From: Zygnema cylindricum
Lineage: Eukaryota; Streptophyta; Zygnematophyceae; Zygnematales; Zygnemataceae
Assembly (NCBI GenBank): GCA_037447655.1
Contig: JBBHKE010003041.1
Coordinates: forward strand, 98,635-162,634
Direction of reading: 5' to 3'
DNA length: 64,000 nucleotides
Every line of letters starts with the position of its first letter. Position 1 is the stretch's first letter. Of the stretch, positions 21,436-31,617 are shown one piece after another. The position numbers and the translations under genes were made by a program. The notes below the pieces were generated by a model. That model did no database searches. It was given only the letters and a program-made list of their open reading frames with translations, and was not told where the DNA came from.

Positions 21436-21522
21436 GGCAGCCATGGCTTCAGCTCCCTCTCCAGCCTTCAGTGACTACGACAAGTGTGGGGGCTTGGAGA
21501 AGGGAGTCAGGGGCAGACTGCC
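21436..21522 (-). other. Conserved LTR stem-loop, 87 nt
   Basis: The outer arms GGCAG / CTGCC and the inner arms CTCCCT, CTCC and AGCC with their complements close a loop containing the 16-base core CTTGTCGTAGTCACTG (sense of the element). The same arrangement occurs in RLC-B at 27403-27490 with different arm sequence. It lies about 50-135 nt from the LTR 5' end. Confidence 0.65.
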
Positions 21523-21600
21523 TCTACTCTTTTCTATCTAATAAAGACCTAGAAAATACCCAAATATCAACACTCCCCTTATTTTCTAGTCTACTTCCTT

Positions 21601-22221
21601 TCAACTATTACAAACAAAATAAACAAAACACTCCCTCCCCTTTTTCCTTTTTCTTTTCTTTTTCCTTTTATATAACTTATGAAATATGCTCTTGTATTTA
21701 AAACAATGCATTATCTGAAATGAAATAATAATTGCATCACACATTTCATTTAGCATCCCACTTATCATAAATCCGAGCGAAGATTTTATCCACCTCATCT
21801 CTTTTCCATCCACACTAAATCCGATTTCCCTCTTGCAATTCAAACAGCGAGCCCCATCTCCAATGTGCAACACACATCTTAAGGCTAACCCTTTTACAGG
21901 CACACCTTCATAAATGTCATCACTCCCTTTAGTGATGTCAAACCTATTACCCCCAAAACATGAACTTTCCTCACTCTCTCCCATGGATTTCTTTCCACTC
22001 TCACTTTCTAAATTTATTCCCAATAAATATTTATCCTCCCCTAAACCTTTCATTAAATATTCCTCTTCTTCCTTATCCTTTAAAACACCTTCTAGTTTCA
22101 CTTCTCCCCTTTCCTCGGAATCCGTTGAAGTTTCCCTTTCCGACCAGTTTTCTAATTCCAAAATACCTATAAAATTATCCTCATTAATTTTATTTTTCCC
22201 GTTTTCACTTAGGGATCCTAG
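21601..22221 (-). pseudogene. RT/RNase H remnant fused to Gag, copy 2
   Basis: It follows Gag in the same frame after one TAA (about 22220). Content in order: acidic Lys/Glu-rich linker, YLMKGLGEDKYLLGI (matches the RT thumb of RLC-B), FDITKGSDD and VLHIGDGARCLNCKR (match WSDAS and VLYVGDGACCWSSK of RNase H), then MRWIKSSLGF (matches LMWVKSLLGE), and a basic C terminus (KRKKKRKRKK). The RT active site and most RNase H acidic residues are missing. The same segment is open in copies 1, 3 and 4 in part, so it stayed coding for some time after pol was lost. Function unknown. Confidence 0.75.
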
Positions 22222-23550
22222 TTATGACTTTATCATTTCTAAGTCATACAATTTACACTCCTCAACATCTTGTAGTACCTCCTTTCTCTTTACTTCCCTT
22301 ATACCTCCAAAAGCACACTGTTGCCTACACTCCTCAACATCCTCTAGTACCTCCTCACTCTTTACTTCCCTTATACCTCCAAAAGCACACTGTTGCCTTC
22401 GTGGAATTTCTGTGTACTTTTCTCTCTTCTCCATTCTACCGATGTGAAGAAGCTCCAGGATTACTTCATCCTCTTTCTCCTCTTCCCCTTCTTCCTCCTC
22501 ATTCACACTCCAACTTCTAAGTTCTTCCAAACAAGGACACTCCTCCATATAGTGACCCGGTTTCCTACAAGCGAAGCAAACCCTTTGTTTCAAAGCTCCC
22601 TTTTCTTTTCCTCTCCCTCTCTTTCCACCAAAGTTCCGATAAGGTTTACCTTTGTCTTTCTTCCTTTCATCACGCTTCCGCTCGTCACCGCCATTCCTCA
22701 CATCACGCTTCCGCCAGTCACCACCAGCTGTAAATGCAATCACCCTCTCACTTCCCCTACGAAGCTCCAAGGTGCTTTCCCTCACAAGAATTATCCCCAT
22801 GGTAATGCTCCAAGTCCATGAGGAGACATCCATTCCCTGCATACGGTAAATGATGTCTTCGTATTCATATGGGAGCTTCATGATTAGTGTATTAATCTTT
22901 CTCTCCTCAGATTCTACATATCCCGCACTAGCAAGTTCAACATATAACGCAGCAATATCATTGCAAAACTCTATCATGCTATCGCCTTTATAAACATAGG
23001 CCTCTATTTCCTGTTTTACTAACTGCTGCCTCTGTATAGTCTCACTCTTATAAATCTGAATTAGTGCTTCCCATATCTCTGAAGACTTGACTAGACTTAA
23101 AAGAGTGATAGCTATGGACTTAGACACATATCTAAGTATGAGATGTTTTGCTATAGTGTTTTTATATTCCCAAATATTCCTATCATTTTCTTCAGTTTTT
23201 AGTTCAGTTATAACCCCCACAAGTGGAACCGTAGCCGAGAGCCTAGCTCCCCTCACCATAGGTGTCCCTTTATCCTTCTCCCCTATTTCCTCTTCCACGG
23301 TAATGATTTTCCCTTCACCTTCCGTTGCATCTGAACTCCGGTTGGTTTTCTGGGCAGCCCCAGATGATTCTCCATAGTGAGCTCCTCCAAAGCCCGGTGG
23401 CGGACACCTCACTTGTCCCGAAACAATTCCCCACAAGTGCTTCTCGAAAAGCAACCCCTCCATCGTAAACTCCCAATAAGTGAAGTCTGTTCCATCGAAC
23501 ATAGGCACCCTAGATGGTGGGCCCATAACCTGAAATTCTATGGGCTCCAT
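22222..23550 (-). CDS. gag: Gag of RLC-A copy 2, full-length
   Basis: Open for 442 codons from ATG at 23550, which lies inside the 5' LTR 20 bp before its end. An upstream in-frame GTG (23556) is not a likely plant start. The first residues MEPIEF are LTR-encoded and the next, QVMGPPSR, are the translated primer binding site. The copia Gag domain follows (aromatic TYWEFTM, then the LRYVSKSIAITLLSL helix region, residues about 150-165), then Arg/Lys/Asp-rich repeats, the zinc knuckle CFACRKPGHYMEEC (about 22531-22572), and an acidic tail with a duplicated 20-residue block near the end (QQCAFGGIREVK twice). It would form particles. Pol must come from another element, plausibly RLC-B, whose Gag also starts with a Glu/Phe-Gln-Val-Met-Gly-Pro segment. 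Confidence 0.85.
   Translation of the reverse strand: MEPIEFQVMGPPSRVPMFDGTDFTYWEFTMEGLLFEKHLWGIVSGQVRCPPPGFGGAHYGESSGAAQKTNRSSDATEGEGKIITVEEEIGEKDKGTPMVRGARLSATVPLVGVITELKTEENDRNIWEYKNTIAKHLILRYVSKSIAITLLSLVKSSEIWEALIQIYKSETIQRQQLVKQEIEAYVYKGDSMIEFCNDIAALYVELASAGYVESEERKINTLIMKLPYEYEDIIYRMQGMDVSSWTWSITMGIILVRESTLELRRGSERVIAFTAGGDWRKRDVRNGGDERKRDERKKDKGKPYRNFGGKRGRGKEKGALKQRVCFACRKPGHYMEECPCLEELRSWSVNEEEEGEEEKEDEVILELLHIGRMEKREKYTEIPRRQQCAFGGIREVKSEEVLEDVEECRQQCAFGGIREVKRKEVLQDVEECKLYDLEMIKS
23517..23530 (-). promoter_or_regulatory. Primer binding site of RLC-A copy 2
   Basis: GGTTATGGGCCCAC (minus) directly after the LTR end, an exact half-tRNA iMet complement, overlapping gag codons. Confidence 0.85.
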
Positions 23551-24839
23551 TGCCACACAGAATTCGCAGGTCCAAAAGAAGCTAATCTAGATAGTGCCGA
23601 CTCCAAGTTTATATAAACCCAAATGATTGACCCCTTGACAATCAGAACCCCATGATAGCTTCACCCCTGTGAAATAAGACTTTCTGTGTGCTCAGTTCCA
23701 CCACAGAATGCAAAGTTAGAATATGTGATTTGGACACATTCATCCACTTTGACTTTCCCTTCTAAATTTAGCCACCCAGGCAGGCAAAAACCCTGACCGA
23801 CTACACCCCTGTGTAGCTTGGACTCCCTTGAGTCCGCAGCAAAAAGAATCACTGAATTTGGTCAACTGAATTGATAGTTATGACTGGCCAAAGTTTGCCA
23901 TTTATACAAGGTGCTCTCTGGGAGAGGCAGCTACCTACCAGAAATATTCTAAGTCCTAAACCCCTCTCTAAATCCTCTAGTACTGAGGTACGGACCAATC
24001 ACATTACTGTATAGCACAAAAAGGTACAAATGCCGGTGTACCTTTTGTACGGACATCGTACGACATGGCTAATAAGTCAACAAATGTCCTATCCGGATTC
24101 GCTCTTGTATTCTCCGGAATTCCTGCCTCCAAATCTTATCTCTCCACGTGGCGCCAGGTCATGCCGCGTCAGAAAACGGTACCGTACAAGAAAGTACAAG
24201 TGCCGGAGTACTTTCTGTAAGTACATCGTACGATGTCGCCCTAGTGCGACATTTGTCACTCTCGGATTTGTTTTCTGCCGTTCCGAAAATTCCGTAATCC
24301 CGTACGATGTTGCCACGTGTCATCTGGAGTGGCGGCGTCTGCAAACTGCCAAATTTTCCTTTCCGCGATGTCGGCGCTTACCACGGCCGTCCGATTTACA
24401 TCGTAACTAAAACGGACCGTCGAAATAAATGTCCGTACTATTTATTTCGTCCGGTGCTAAAAGTACAGCTGTTTCTATATCTTGAAGACCGTAATCCAGT
24501 TAAATGGAATTCCCTACCTGTAAGTATATAAATATCTATCAAACCCTACATGTACTAGCACTAGTCTTAGACTAAATGGACAAAGCTAACGTCTACGGGA
24601 CGATTCACCGACGGTAGGTACCAGGATCAATTCCTGGGTCCGTCAAATACCATTTTGGTAAACATACCTATATTATCTATTCCTGTCTCTCTGGAGAGCT
24701 TAGGCAGCCATGGCTTCAGCTCCCTCTCCAGCCTTCAGTGACTACGACAAGTGTGGGGGCTTGGAGAAGGGAGTCAGGGGCAGACTGCCTCTACTCTTTT
24801 CTATCTAATAAAGACCTAGAAAACACCCAAATATCAACA
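23531..24839 (-). repeat. 5' LTR of RLC-A copy 2
   Basis: 1309 bp with TG...CA ends. TATA box TTTATATAAA (23608-23617) is 58 bp upstream of the gag ATG at 23550, predicting a leader of roughly 30 nt. The stem-loop (24703-24789), tRNA-like module (24566-24645), G-box and GTAC cluster are at the same places as in the 3' LTR. Confidence 0.95.
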
Positions 24840-24844
24840 TTTTG

Positions 24845-25167
24845 CCGTGAGTACATCCACTACAATCACTTATATAATCATTCTCACTGAACTTAATCCC
24901 TTCCACCACTCCCATCTTTTTCATTTCTCTTAACTTATCTAGATTCACATGCCCAAGCCTCTTATGCCACATCATAATATCATGAACACCAGCATAATAA
25001 AGTTTATCCTTTTCATTACTTAAAACCAGCCTAAACATCCCATGGCTTCCTTTCTCAGCAATAAAATAGACATCCTCCTCAAAGCTAGCAGTAAAGACTC
25101 CTTCCCTAGTGCTAGTAAAAAAACCCTTATCATCTAATACGGATGTAGAGATGAGGTTTTTGTTCAA
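24845..25167 (-). pseudogene. pol: RLC-B integrase zinc-binding region
   Basis: It contains MWHKRLGHVNLDKL and CSGCTHGK, the His and Cys pairs of the integrase N-terminal zinc site. It ends at the TSD where RLC-A copy 2 begins and continues at 20258. An in-frame TAG (about 25166) separates it from the protease segment. Confidence 0.85.
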
Positions 25168-25903
25168 CTACGGAATAAACAATACATCGGAAAATGTTAC
25201 TATGGATGTCTTTCCTTGTACTAACACTTTCAAATCTACCGATCCTACAAGAGTAGTGGTGACTATCCTCCCATCCCCGTACTCTATCTCTACGATGGGA
25301 ATATTTCTTATCTTAGTGAACAGGTGGCTATCCTTACATGTGTGCATGGAGGCACCTGAATCTACAATCCAGCCTGCTTCACCTTTCAATCCACCGTAAG
25401 CACATTTCTGCCTTCGTGGAATTTCGACCTCATTTTTCGCCTCCAACTCCTCATCCAAAAGGAGCTCATCGTCCTCGTCCTCGGATTCCGCCTCATGTAC
25501 CTGTGTCACAAGGGCCTTTTTCTTTCCTCTCGAGGTACCACCGGTCTGCCCCTCCTTTAACCGAAGCTCGGTTATCTTAGTGCACTCTGCTATATAGTGC
25601 CCAGGTTTCTTACAAAAATGACATAAACCTTTGGGAGCCCTTGGTCTAAACTCGTCGGTCCGATTTTTTTGCTCCCTCCCCCCATAGTTTCCGATCGGTT
25701 TTCGGGAATCCTTGTTCCTCCAATCGGTCGCAGTTGCCATGGCTTGGCCACTCTTTCCTCCCCGTCTGATCTCAATCGTATTCTTCCGAACGAGAATCAT
25801 CCCTACCAGTGAGTTCCATATCCACCTTGAGTCCGGCAAGTCCTGCACACGGTTGACTATGTTCTCGAACTCATCGGGTAACTTCATCAGTAAACAGTTA
25901 ACC
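25168..25903 (-). pseudogene. gag-pol: RLC-B Gag C terminus and protease
   Basis: The frame is continuous with the upstream Gag except for a TAA (about 25904). The zinc knuckle CHFCKKPGHYIAEC is at 25582-25623. An acidic spacer follows, then the aspartic protease motif WIVDSGASMHTC, with Asp-Ser-Gly at about 25355-25363, and the DGRI and DVLFIP blocks of copia proteases. The active site looks intact. Confidence 0.85.
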
Positions 25904-25905
25904 TT

Positions 25906-26514
25906 TTATTTTTCACTAAAATCTTTTCCCGCACTCTCTAGCTCCATGAAGAGTGTAGCAAGCTCATTGCAAAAATCCAACATCTTCCCCCCTTTGTATA
26001 CATACTCCTTAACTCTCTGATCAGCCAACTGTTGTTGCTGAATCGTACGGCTTCGGTACATCTCTATGAGAGCCATCCAAAGATCGGATGCCCTTTCTAC
26101 CTGCAAATGAGGACATGCCAGTCCTTGAGTGAGATGGCGTAGGATGAAGTGCTTTGCCGCCATATTGTTGAAGTCCCAGGTTTCAGTATCATTCTCCTCG
26201 TTCCTAGCAATAGGTGACATGAATGCCGAACCAGTTGCTATAAGTGTGGTCGCCTCCTTCTCCTTTCCTTTGTCCACCACCTCTCTTTCTTTTGTTTCCT
26301 CTGTTGAAGGTGGATCCTCTTTCTTGGTGAATGTGGTTCCTCCAAAGCCTGGAGGAATTCCAAGACTTGATGGACGCCCCAACCGTCCACTCACTATCCC
26401 CCAAATCCTTTTTTCGCATAGAGCTCCTATCATCATACTTTCCCAGTATGTCAAGCCAGTTCCATTAAAGATTGGTACCCTAGAGGGTGGGCCCATAACC
26501 TGAAACTCTGAGAC
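25906..26514 (-). pseudogene. gag: RLC-B Gag, N-terminal domain
   Basis: ATG in the LTR near 26520 gives MEVSEFQVMGPPSRVP, of which VMGPP is the translated primer site. The copia Gag fold follows (LTYWESMM, then LILRHL-like helices, then KMLDFCNELATLFMELESAG). The single stop TAA at about 25904 replaces what other copies read as Glu or Lys, so one base change probably ended this frame. Confidence 0.8.
26487..26500 (-). promoter_or_regulatory. Primer binding site of RLC-B
   Basis: GGTTATGGGCCCAC (minus), directly after the LTR end; exact half-tRNA iMet complement. Confidence 0.85.
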
Positions 26515-27555
26515 CTCCATAAGTCCTCAGAGTGGACAGCTTCTAAGAAGCCTCTAAGATAATCCTGACCCCTTTGTGTTTAAGCAAAAATAAGTGCCCC
26601 CTGGTAGACAAATACTCTGACTACCTGCACTCCTGTGAAGGCAAGACTCCCCTGAGTCGATTGCAAAAAGAATCTCTCAATTTCCTCCCCTGAGCAGTAA
26701 GTTATGGAGGTCAAAGTTGACCTTTTGTACAGAAGCTCTCTAGGAGAGAGGGTCCTATCTCCTAATTTTTCTAAGTCCTATCTCTCTCACAAACTCTATC
26801 TATTGATGTACGGAACCAATCAGGATACAATTCCGTACGCAAAAGTACAGCTGCCGGTGTGCTTTTTGTACGAACATTGTACGACATGCCCTAAATGTCG
26901 ACACGTGGTATATCCGGATTCGCTCCTTTAATCCTCGGAGATGCCGCGATCCAATGTTAGTCCGCCACGTGTCATCCGATGTGGCGATGATCAAAAACCG
27001 CCGAAATCTTCTTACGCGATCTCGGCGCTTATTCCGGCCGTCTGATTAAATTCGGATTTCATCGTAGCCGTAATAAATACATGCGCGGTATTCGTTTCAC
27101 TTACGAAATAAATGCGTGGTATTGATTTCTTGTTCGTACCGGAATCCGTACTTTATATATTACCGGATTTATGTATCCCGTAATCTATTACAGTTAAATG
27201 ATTTAACGTACGTATACATATTTAAATAAATATCAAACTATATACTACGTATCACTAATGTTGGACTTAACGGCTAAGGCTAACGGCTACTAAATGTCTG
27301 CCGGCTGATAGGTACAAGGATCAATTCCTGTCGCCGGCACATTCCTTTTAAATAAATAAACCCTAACTAATATAAATTTCCCGTAAACCTCTGGATAGCC
27401 TAGGCAGCCATGGCTCTAGCTCCCTCTCCAATTTCTCAGTGACTGCGACAAGTTTGAGAGTTTGGAGAGAGAAGTTAGAGGTAGACTGCCTCGGCTTCTT
27501 TCTATATTTCTATTTAGACCTAGAAAATACTAAAAATGGACAATTAATTTCTACA
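26501..27555 (-). repeat. 5' LTR of RLC-B
   Basis: Starts TGTAGAAATTAATTG (minus, 27555), ends CAGAGTTTCA (26501). The stem-loop with core CTTGTCGCAGTCACTG is at 27403-27490, and the tRNA-like module near 27255-27340. The left flank of the resumed RLC-A copy 3 LTR starts at 27561 after the TSD. Confidence 0.9.
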
Positions 27556-27560
27556 GCGGC

Positions 27561-28059
27561 TACCATACTTTAAATGTATATTATGTAGTGTGCTGCAATT
27601 TTATTGGTCTAGAGGGGTTGTGAGTAGGTTTTAGGACTTAGAATATTTTTGGTAGGTAGCCGCCTTTCCCAGAGAGCATCTTGTATAAAAGGCAAACTTT
27701 GGTCAGCCATAACTATCTATTTACTTGACCATTTTGAGTGATTCTTTTTGCTGGTGACTCAGGGGAGTTTAGGCTACACAATGGTTTAGTCGGTCAGAGT
27801 TTTTCCCTGCCAAGATGACTTCATTTGTAAGGGAAAGTCAAAGTGGTGAAATGTTATCCAAAACTCATATTCTAACTTTGCATTCTGTGGTGGAACTGAG
27901 CACACAGAAAGTCTTATTTCACAAGGGTGAAGCTTTAATGGGGTTATGATTATCTAGGGGTCAATCATTTAGGTTTATATAAACTTGGAGTCGGCACAAT
28001 CTAGATTAGCTTCTTTGGATCTGCAAATTGGGTGTGGCAATGGAGCCCATAGAATTTCA
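27561..28059 (+). repeat. 5' LTR of RLC-A copy 3, second part
   Basis: It continues the LTR interrupted at 16510. It contains the TATA box (TTTATATAAAC near 27974), the start codon at 28040 and the terminus GAATTTCA (28059). Confidence 0.9.
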
Positions 28060-29026
28060 GGTTATGGGCCCACCATCTAGGGTGCCTATGTTTGATGGAA
28101 CAGACTTCACTTATTGGGAGTTTACGATGGAGGGATTGCTCTTCGAAAAGCACTTGTGAAGGATTGTTTCGGGACAAGTGAGGTGTTTGCCACCCGGCTT
28201 TGGTGGAACTCACTACGGAGATTCATCTGGGACTTCCCAGAAAACCAACCGGATCGCAGATGCAGCTGAAGGTGACGGGAAGATCATTGCCATAGAAAGG
28301 GGAAACGGGGAGAAGGAAAAAGGAACACCAATGGTTAGGGGAGTTACGCTCTCGGCTACGATTCCACTTGTACGAACTATAACTAAACCAAAAACCGAAG
28401 AAAATGATATAAAAATATGGGAATACAAAAATACTGTACCAAAACATCTCATACTTAGATACGTGTCTAAATCTATAACTACCACTCTTTAAAATCTAAC
28501 CAAGTCTTCGAAAATTTGGGAAACACTAATTCAAATTTATAAGAGTGGGACTATACAGAGGCGCACTAACAGCTGGTGGTGACCGGTAGAACCGTGATGA
28601 GAGGAATGGCGGTGACAAGCGGAAGCATGATGAGAGGAGTGATGGTGATTGGCGGAAGCGTGATGAGAGGAAGAATGACAAAGGTAATATTTATCGGAAC
28701 TTTGGTGGAGAGAGAGGGAGAGGAAAAGAAACGGGAGCTTTGAAAAAAGGTGTTTGCTTCTTTTGTAGAGAATCAGATCACTATATGGAGGAGTTTCCTT
28801 GATTGGAAGAACTTAGAAGTTGGAATGTAGATGAGGAGGAAGAAGGGGAAGAGGAGAAAAAGGATGAAGATATTTTGGAGCTTCTCCACATCGGTAGAAT
28901 GGAGAAGAGTGAAAAACATACAAAAATTCCACAAAGGCAACAGTGTGCTTTTGGAGGTATAAAGGAAGTAAAGAGAGAGGAGGTACTTGAGGAGGTTAGA
29001 CTTGATGAGGATGTGAAGGAGGGTTA
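28040..29026 (+). pseudogene. gag: Gag of RLC-A copy 3, broken
   Basis: ATG at 28040 reads MEPIEFQVMGPPSRVP through the primer site (28060-28073) and stops at a TGA near 28157, where copy 2 has Trp. The Gag domain resumes (28178-28492), then a deletion near 28560 removes roughly 250 bp relative to copy 2. The zinc knuckle is damaged (CFFCRESDHYMEE followed by Phe in place of the last Cys). The acidic tail with QQCAFGGIKEVK ends at 29026. Confidence 0.75.
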
Positions 29027-29042
29027 AAAGCATGACTTAGAC

Positions 29043-29803
29043 ATGAGAAAGTTAGATCTAGGATCCATAATTGAAAAAAGGAAAAACAAAATTAATGAGG
29101 ATTATTTCATAGATATTTCAAAAACTGAAAATTGGTCTGAAAGGGAAACTTCAACGGATTTTGAGGAAAGGGGAGAAGTAAATCTAAAAGGGGCTCTAAA
29201 GGATAAAGGAGAAAAAGAATATTTAATGAAAGGTTTAGGGGAGGAGATATACTCTTTGGGAATCAAAATAGAAAGTGATAGTGGAAAGAATTCCTTGGGA
29301 GAGAGTGAGGAAAGTTCAGAAAATGGGGTGAGTATCATGGATAAAAATATGAGTACGGAAGACGTAGATCTTATGAGAAACTTAGTAGGGACACTTATTG
29401 TTTGGGAAATCTTGGGGGGTAATGGGTTTGACATCACTAATGGGAGTGATGCCATTTATAAAGATGTACCTGTAAAAGGGTTAGCATCTAGGTATGTGTT
29501 GCAGATTGGAGATGGGGTTGGCTCTTTGAACTACAAGAGGAAAATCAGACTTTGTGTGGATGGAAAAGGGATGAGGTGGATAAAATCGTTGCTCGGATTT
29601 ATGAAAATTGGGATGCTAAATAAAATGTGTGATCATCAAGATGGAATGTTTCATTTAGCTAGTCTAAAAGACCTTTTAAAATATGAGGTTTTCATCTTAA
29701 AATATTATGAAAAGAAAAGGAAAATGAAAAGAAAAAGGGAAGGGAGTGTTTGTTTATTTCTGTGTGGGAGTCCAAAGAAAAATAGACTAGAAAACAAGGG
29801 GAG
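29043..29803 (+). pseudogene. RT/RNase H remnant of RLC-A copy 3, open frame
   Basis: A frame of about 260 codons is open through to the 3' LTR: acidic linker, YLMKGLGEEIYSLGI, an acidic Ser/Glu stretch, DVDLMRNLVGTLIVWEIL, FDITNGSDAIYKDVPVKG, YVLQIGDGVGSLNYKRKI, MRWIKSLLGF and a basic tail. It is the least damaged version of the decayed RT/RNase H tail and shows that the tail kept its frame. The RT YVDD and most RNase H acidic residues are absent. Confidence 0.75.
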
Positions 29804-30530
29804 TGTTGATATTTGTGTATTTTCTAGATCTTTATAAAAGATATCAAAAGGGAAAGGCAGTTTGCCTCTAACTCCCTTCTCTATGCCCCCACACTTGTTG
29901 CACTCACTGAAGGCTAGATAGGGAGTTAGAACTATGGCTTCGTAGGCCTTCTAGAGTGGCAGGAGTTGAAATTGGTAGATTTACCAAAATGGGATTTGAC
30001 AGACCCAAGATTTGATCTTGGAATTTGACGTCCGTCAAACCACATATAGCCGATAGCTTTATCCTATAGTGTTGGACTAGTGTTATATAATATAGGGTAC
30101 GATAAACATATAAACATTACCCAGTAGAATGTTTCATTTAACAAAATACGGAACGGAATATACATGGAAAAGAATTAGACCGCACGTAATTCGGACCGCA
30201 CGGAATTAACAAAATGGCATTTCATTTCAACGGTCCGGATGGAATATTTAATCTGAATTGACGGCCGTGGTGCGAGCTGGGATTGCGGAGTGGGCGACGT
30301 GGTGTTTTCAGACATCGCCACCTCGGATGACACGTGGCAAGTTCCTTCAAGATTGCGGGATTTCCGGAACTCGAGATGATAAATCCGGATGTGACAAATG
30401 TCACAGTATGACGCTATCGTACATTGGTCGTACAAAAAGTACTCTGGCACGTGTACTTTCTTCTACGATACAGACATGATTGGTTCTAACTTGAACTGGT
30501 TCCATGTTGACGCGGATTTCAACGGTCAAC
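29804..30530 (+). repeat. 3' LTR of RLC-A copy 3, first part
   Basis: Starts TGTTGATATTTGTG after the polypurine tract (29791-29803). Stem-loop core CTTGTTGCACTCACTG near 29894, tRNA-like module near 30000-30070, G-box near 30330. Interrupted at TCAAC (30526-30530) by a solo RLC-B LTR. Confidence 0.9.
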
Positions 30531-31612
30531 TGTAGAAATAAATGGTCCGTTTTAAGTATTTTCTAGATCTATATAGAAATATAGAAAGAAGCCGAGGCAG
30601 TCTACCTCTAACTTCTCTCTCCAACTCTCAAACTTGTCGCAGTCACTGAGAAATTGGAGAGGAAGCTAGAGCCATAGCTACCTAGGCTATCTAGAGGTTT
30701 ACGGGAAATGTATATTAATTTATTTACCGTTAGGTGTTTATTTACTAAAAGGATATATGCCGCCACCAGGATTTGATCCTGGTTCCTACCGGACGATAAC
30801 CTGCCGGTAGCTGGTAGCCTTTTCCATTAAGTCCAGACCTAGTGTTACGTACTATACAAATTGATATTTATTTAAACATTACCACGTAGGATAATTCATT
30901 TAACTGAAACTAATTACAGGATACATAGATCCAGTAATGTAAAAGTACGGTTTGCGGAACGGATAAAAAAACGAATAACGCGTACTTGTTTCTTTAGCGA
31001 AACAAATATCGCGCAAATATTTATTACGGCTACGATTAAATGTGAATTCAATTAGACGGCCGGAATGAACGCCGAGATCGCGGAATAGGATTTCGGCAGA
31101 TTTTGGTTATCGCCACATCGGATGACACGAGGCGGAATGACATTGGATCGCGGCATCTCCGAGGATTAAGGGAGCAAATCCGGATATACCACGTGTCGAC
31201 ATTTAGGCCATGTCGTACAGTGTCCTTAGAGAAAGTACACCAGCAGCTGTACTTTTGTGTACGTAAGTGTAATTTGATTCGCTCCATACATCAGTAGATA
31301 GAGTCTGTGAGAGAGATAGGACTTAGAATAATTAAGAGATAGGACCCTCTCTCCTAGAGAGCTTCTATACAAAAGGTCAACTTTGACCCTCCATAACTTA
31401 CTGCTCAGGGGAGCAAATTCAGGAGAGCAAATTCAGAGATTCTTTTTGCAATTCACTCAGGGGAGTCTTGCCTTCACAGAGGTGCAAGAGGTCAGAGTTT
31501 TTGTTTGCCAAGGTGGCAGTTGTTGTTGCTGAAACACAAAGGGGTCAGGATTATCCTAAAGGCTTCTTGGAAGTTGTCCATTTTGAGGACTTATGGAGGC
31601 CTCAGAGTTACA
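30531..31612 (+). repeat. Solo RLC-B LTR
   Basis: 1082 bp from TGTAGAAATAAATGG to CAGAGTTACA with the TSD TCAAC on both sides (30526-30530, 31613-31617). No internal sequence remains, so LTR-LTR recombination removed it. It keeps the stem-loop core CTTGTCGCAGTCACTG and the antisense tRNA-like module. Confidence 0.9.
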
Positions 31613-31617
31613 TCAAC

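Larger units (their letters stand above)
20264..21572 (-). repeat. 3' LTR of RLC-A copy 2
   Basis: It starts TGTTGATATTTGGG (minus, 21572) after a polypurine tract (21573-21585) and ends ATAGAATTTCA (20264). The TATA box is near 20341-20350 and a start codon near 20283. The conserved stem-loop is at 21436-21522, the tRNA-like module at 21299-21378, and the G-box at 21044-21057. The stretch 20701-21180 contains 14 GTAC. Confidence 0.95.
20264..24839 (-). mobile_element. RLC-A copy 2, youngest copy without catalytic pol
   Basis: LTRs are 23531-24839 (5') and 20264-21572 (3'), each 1309 bp. By hand I count about 13 differences between them (about 99% identity). The TSD CAAAA (read on minus; TTTTG at 20259-20263 and 24840-24844) interrupts RLC-B between the integrase zinc-binding part and its catalytic core. 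The internal region (21573-23530, 1958 bp) has a single coding frame from Gag into an RT/RNase H remnant. No protease, integrase or RT core is visible. Confidence 0.95.
16511..27555 (-). mobile_element. RLC-B, near-complete copia element
   Basis: LTRs are 26501-27555 (1055 bp, 5') and 16511-17567 (1057 bp, 3'). The TSD is GCGGC (16506-16510 and 27556-27560). The gag-pol frame runs from about 26520 down to 17581 and is split by RLC-A copy 2 at 20264-24839. It is the only element with recognisable zinc knuckle, protease, integrase, RT and RNase H in a single frame. Three in-frame stop codons (near 25904, 25166 and 19205) and the insertion inactivate it. Confidence 0.9.

Noticed and set aside
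23548-23556. GTG at 23556 as gag start (MAMEPIEF)
   Set aside because: Eukaryotic translation would use the ATG two codons later; the GTG is only upstream in frame.
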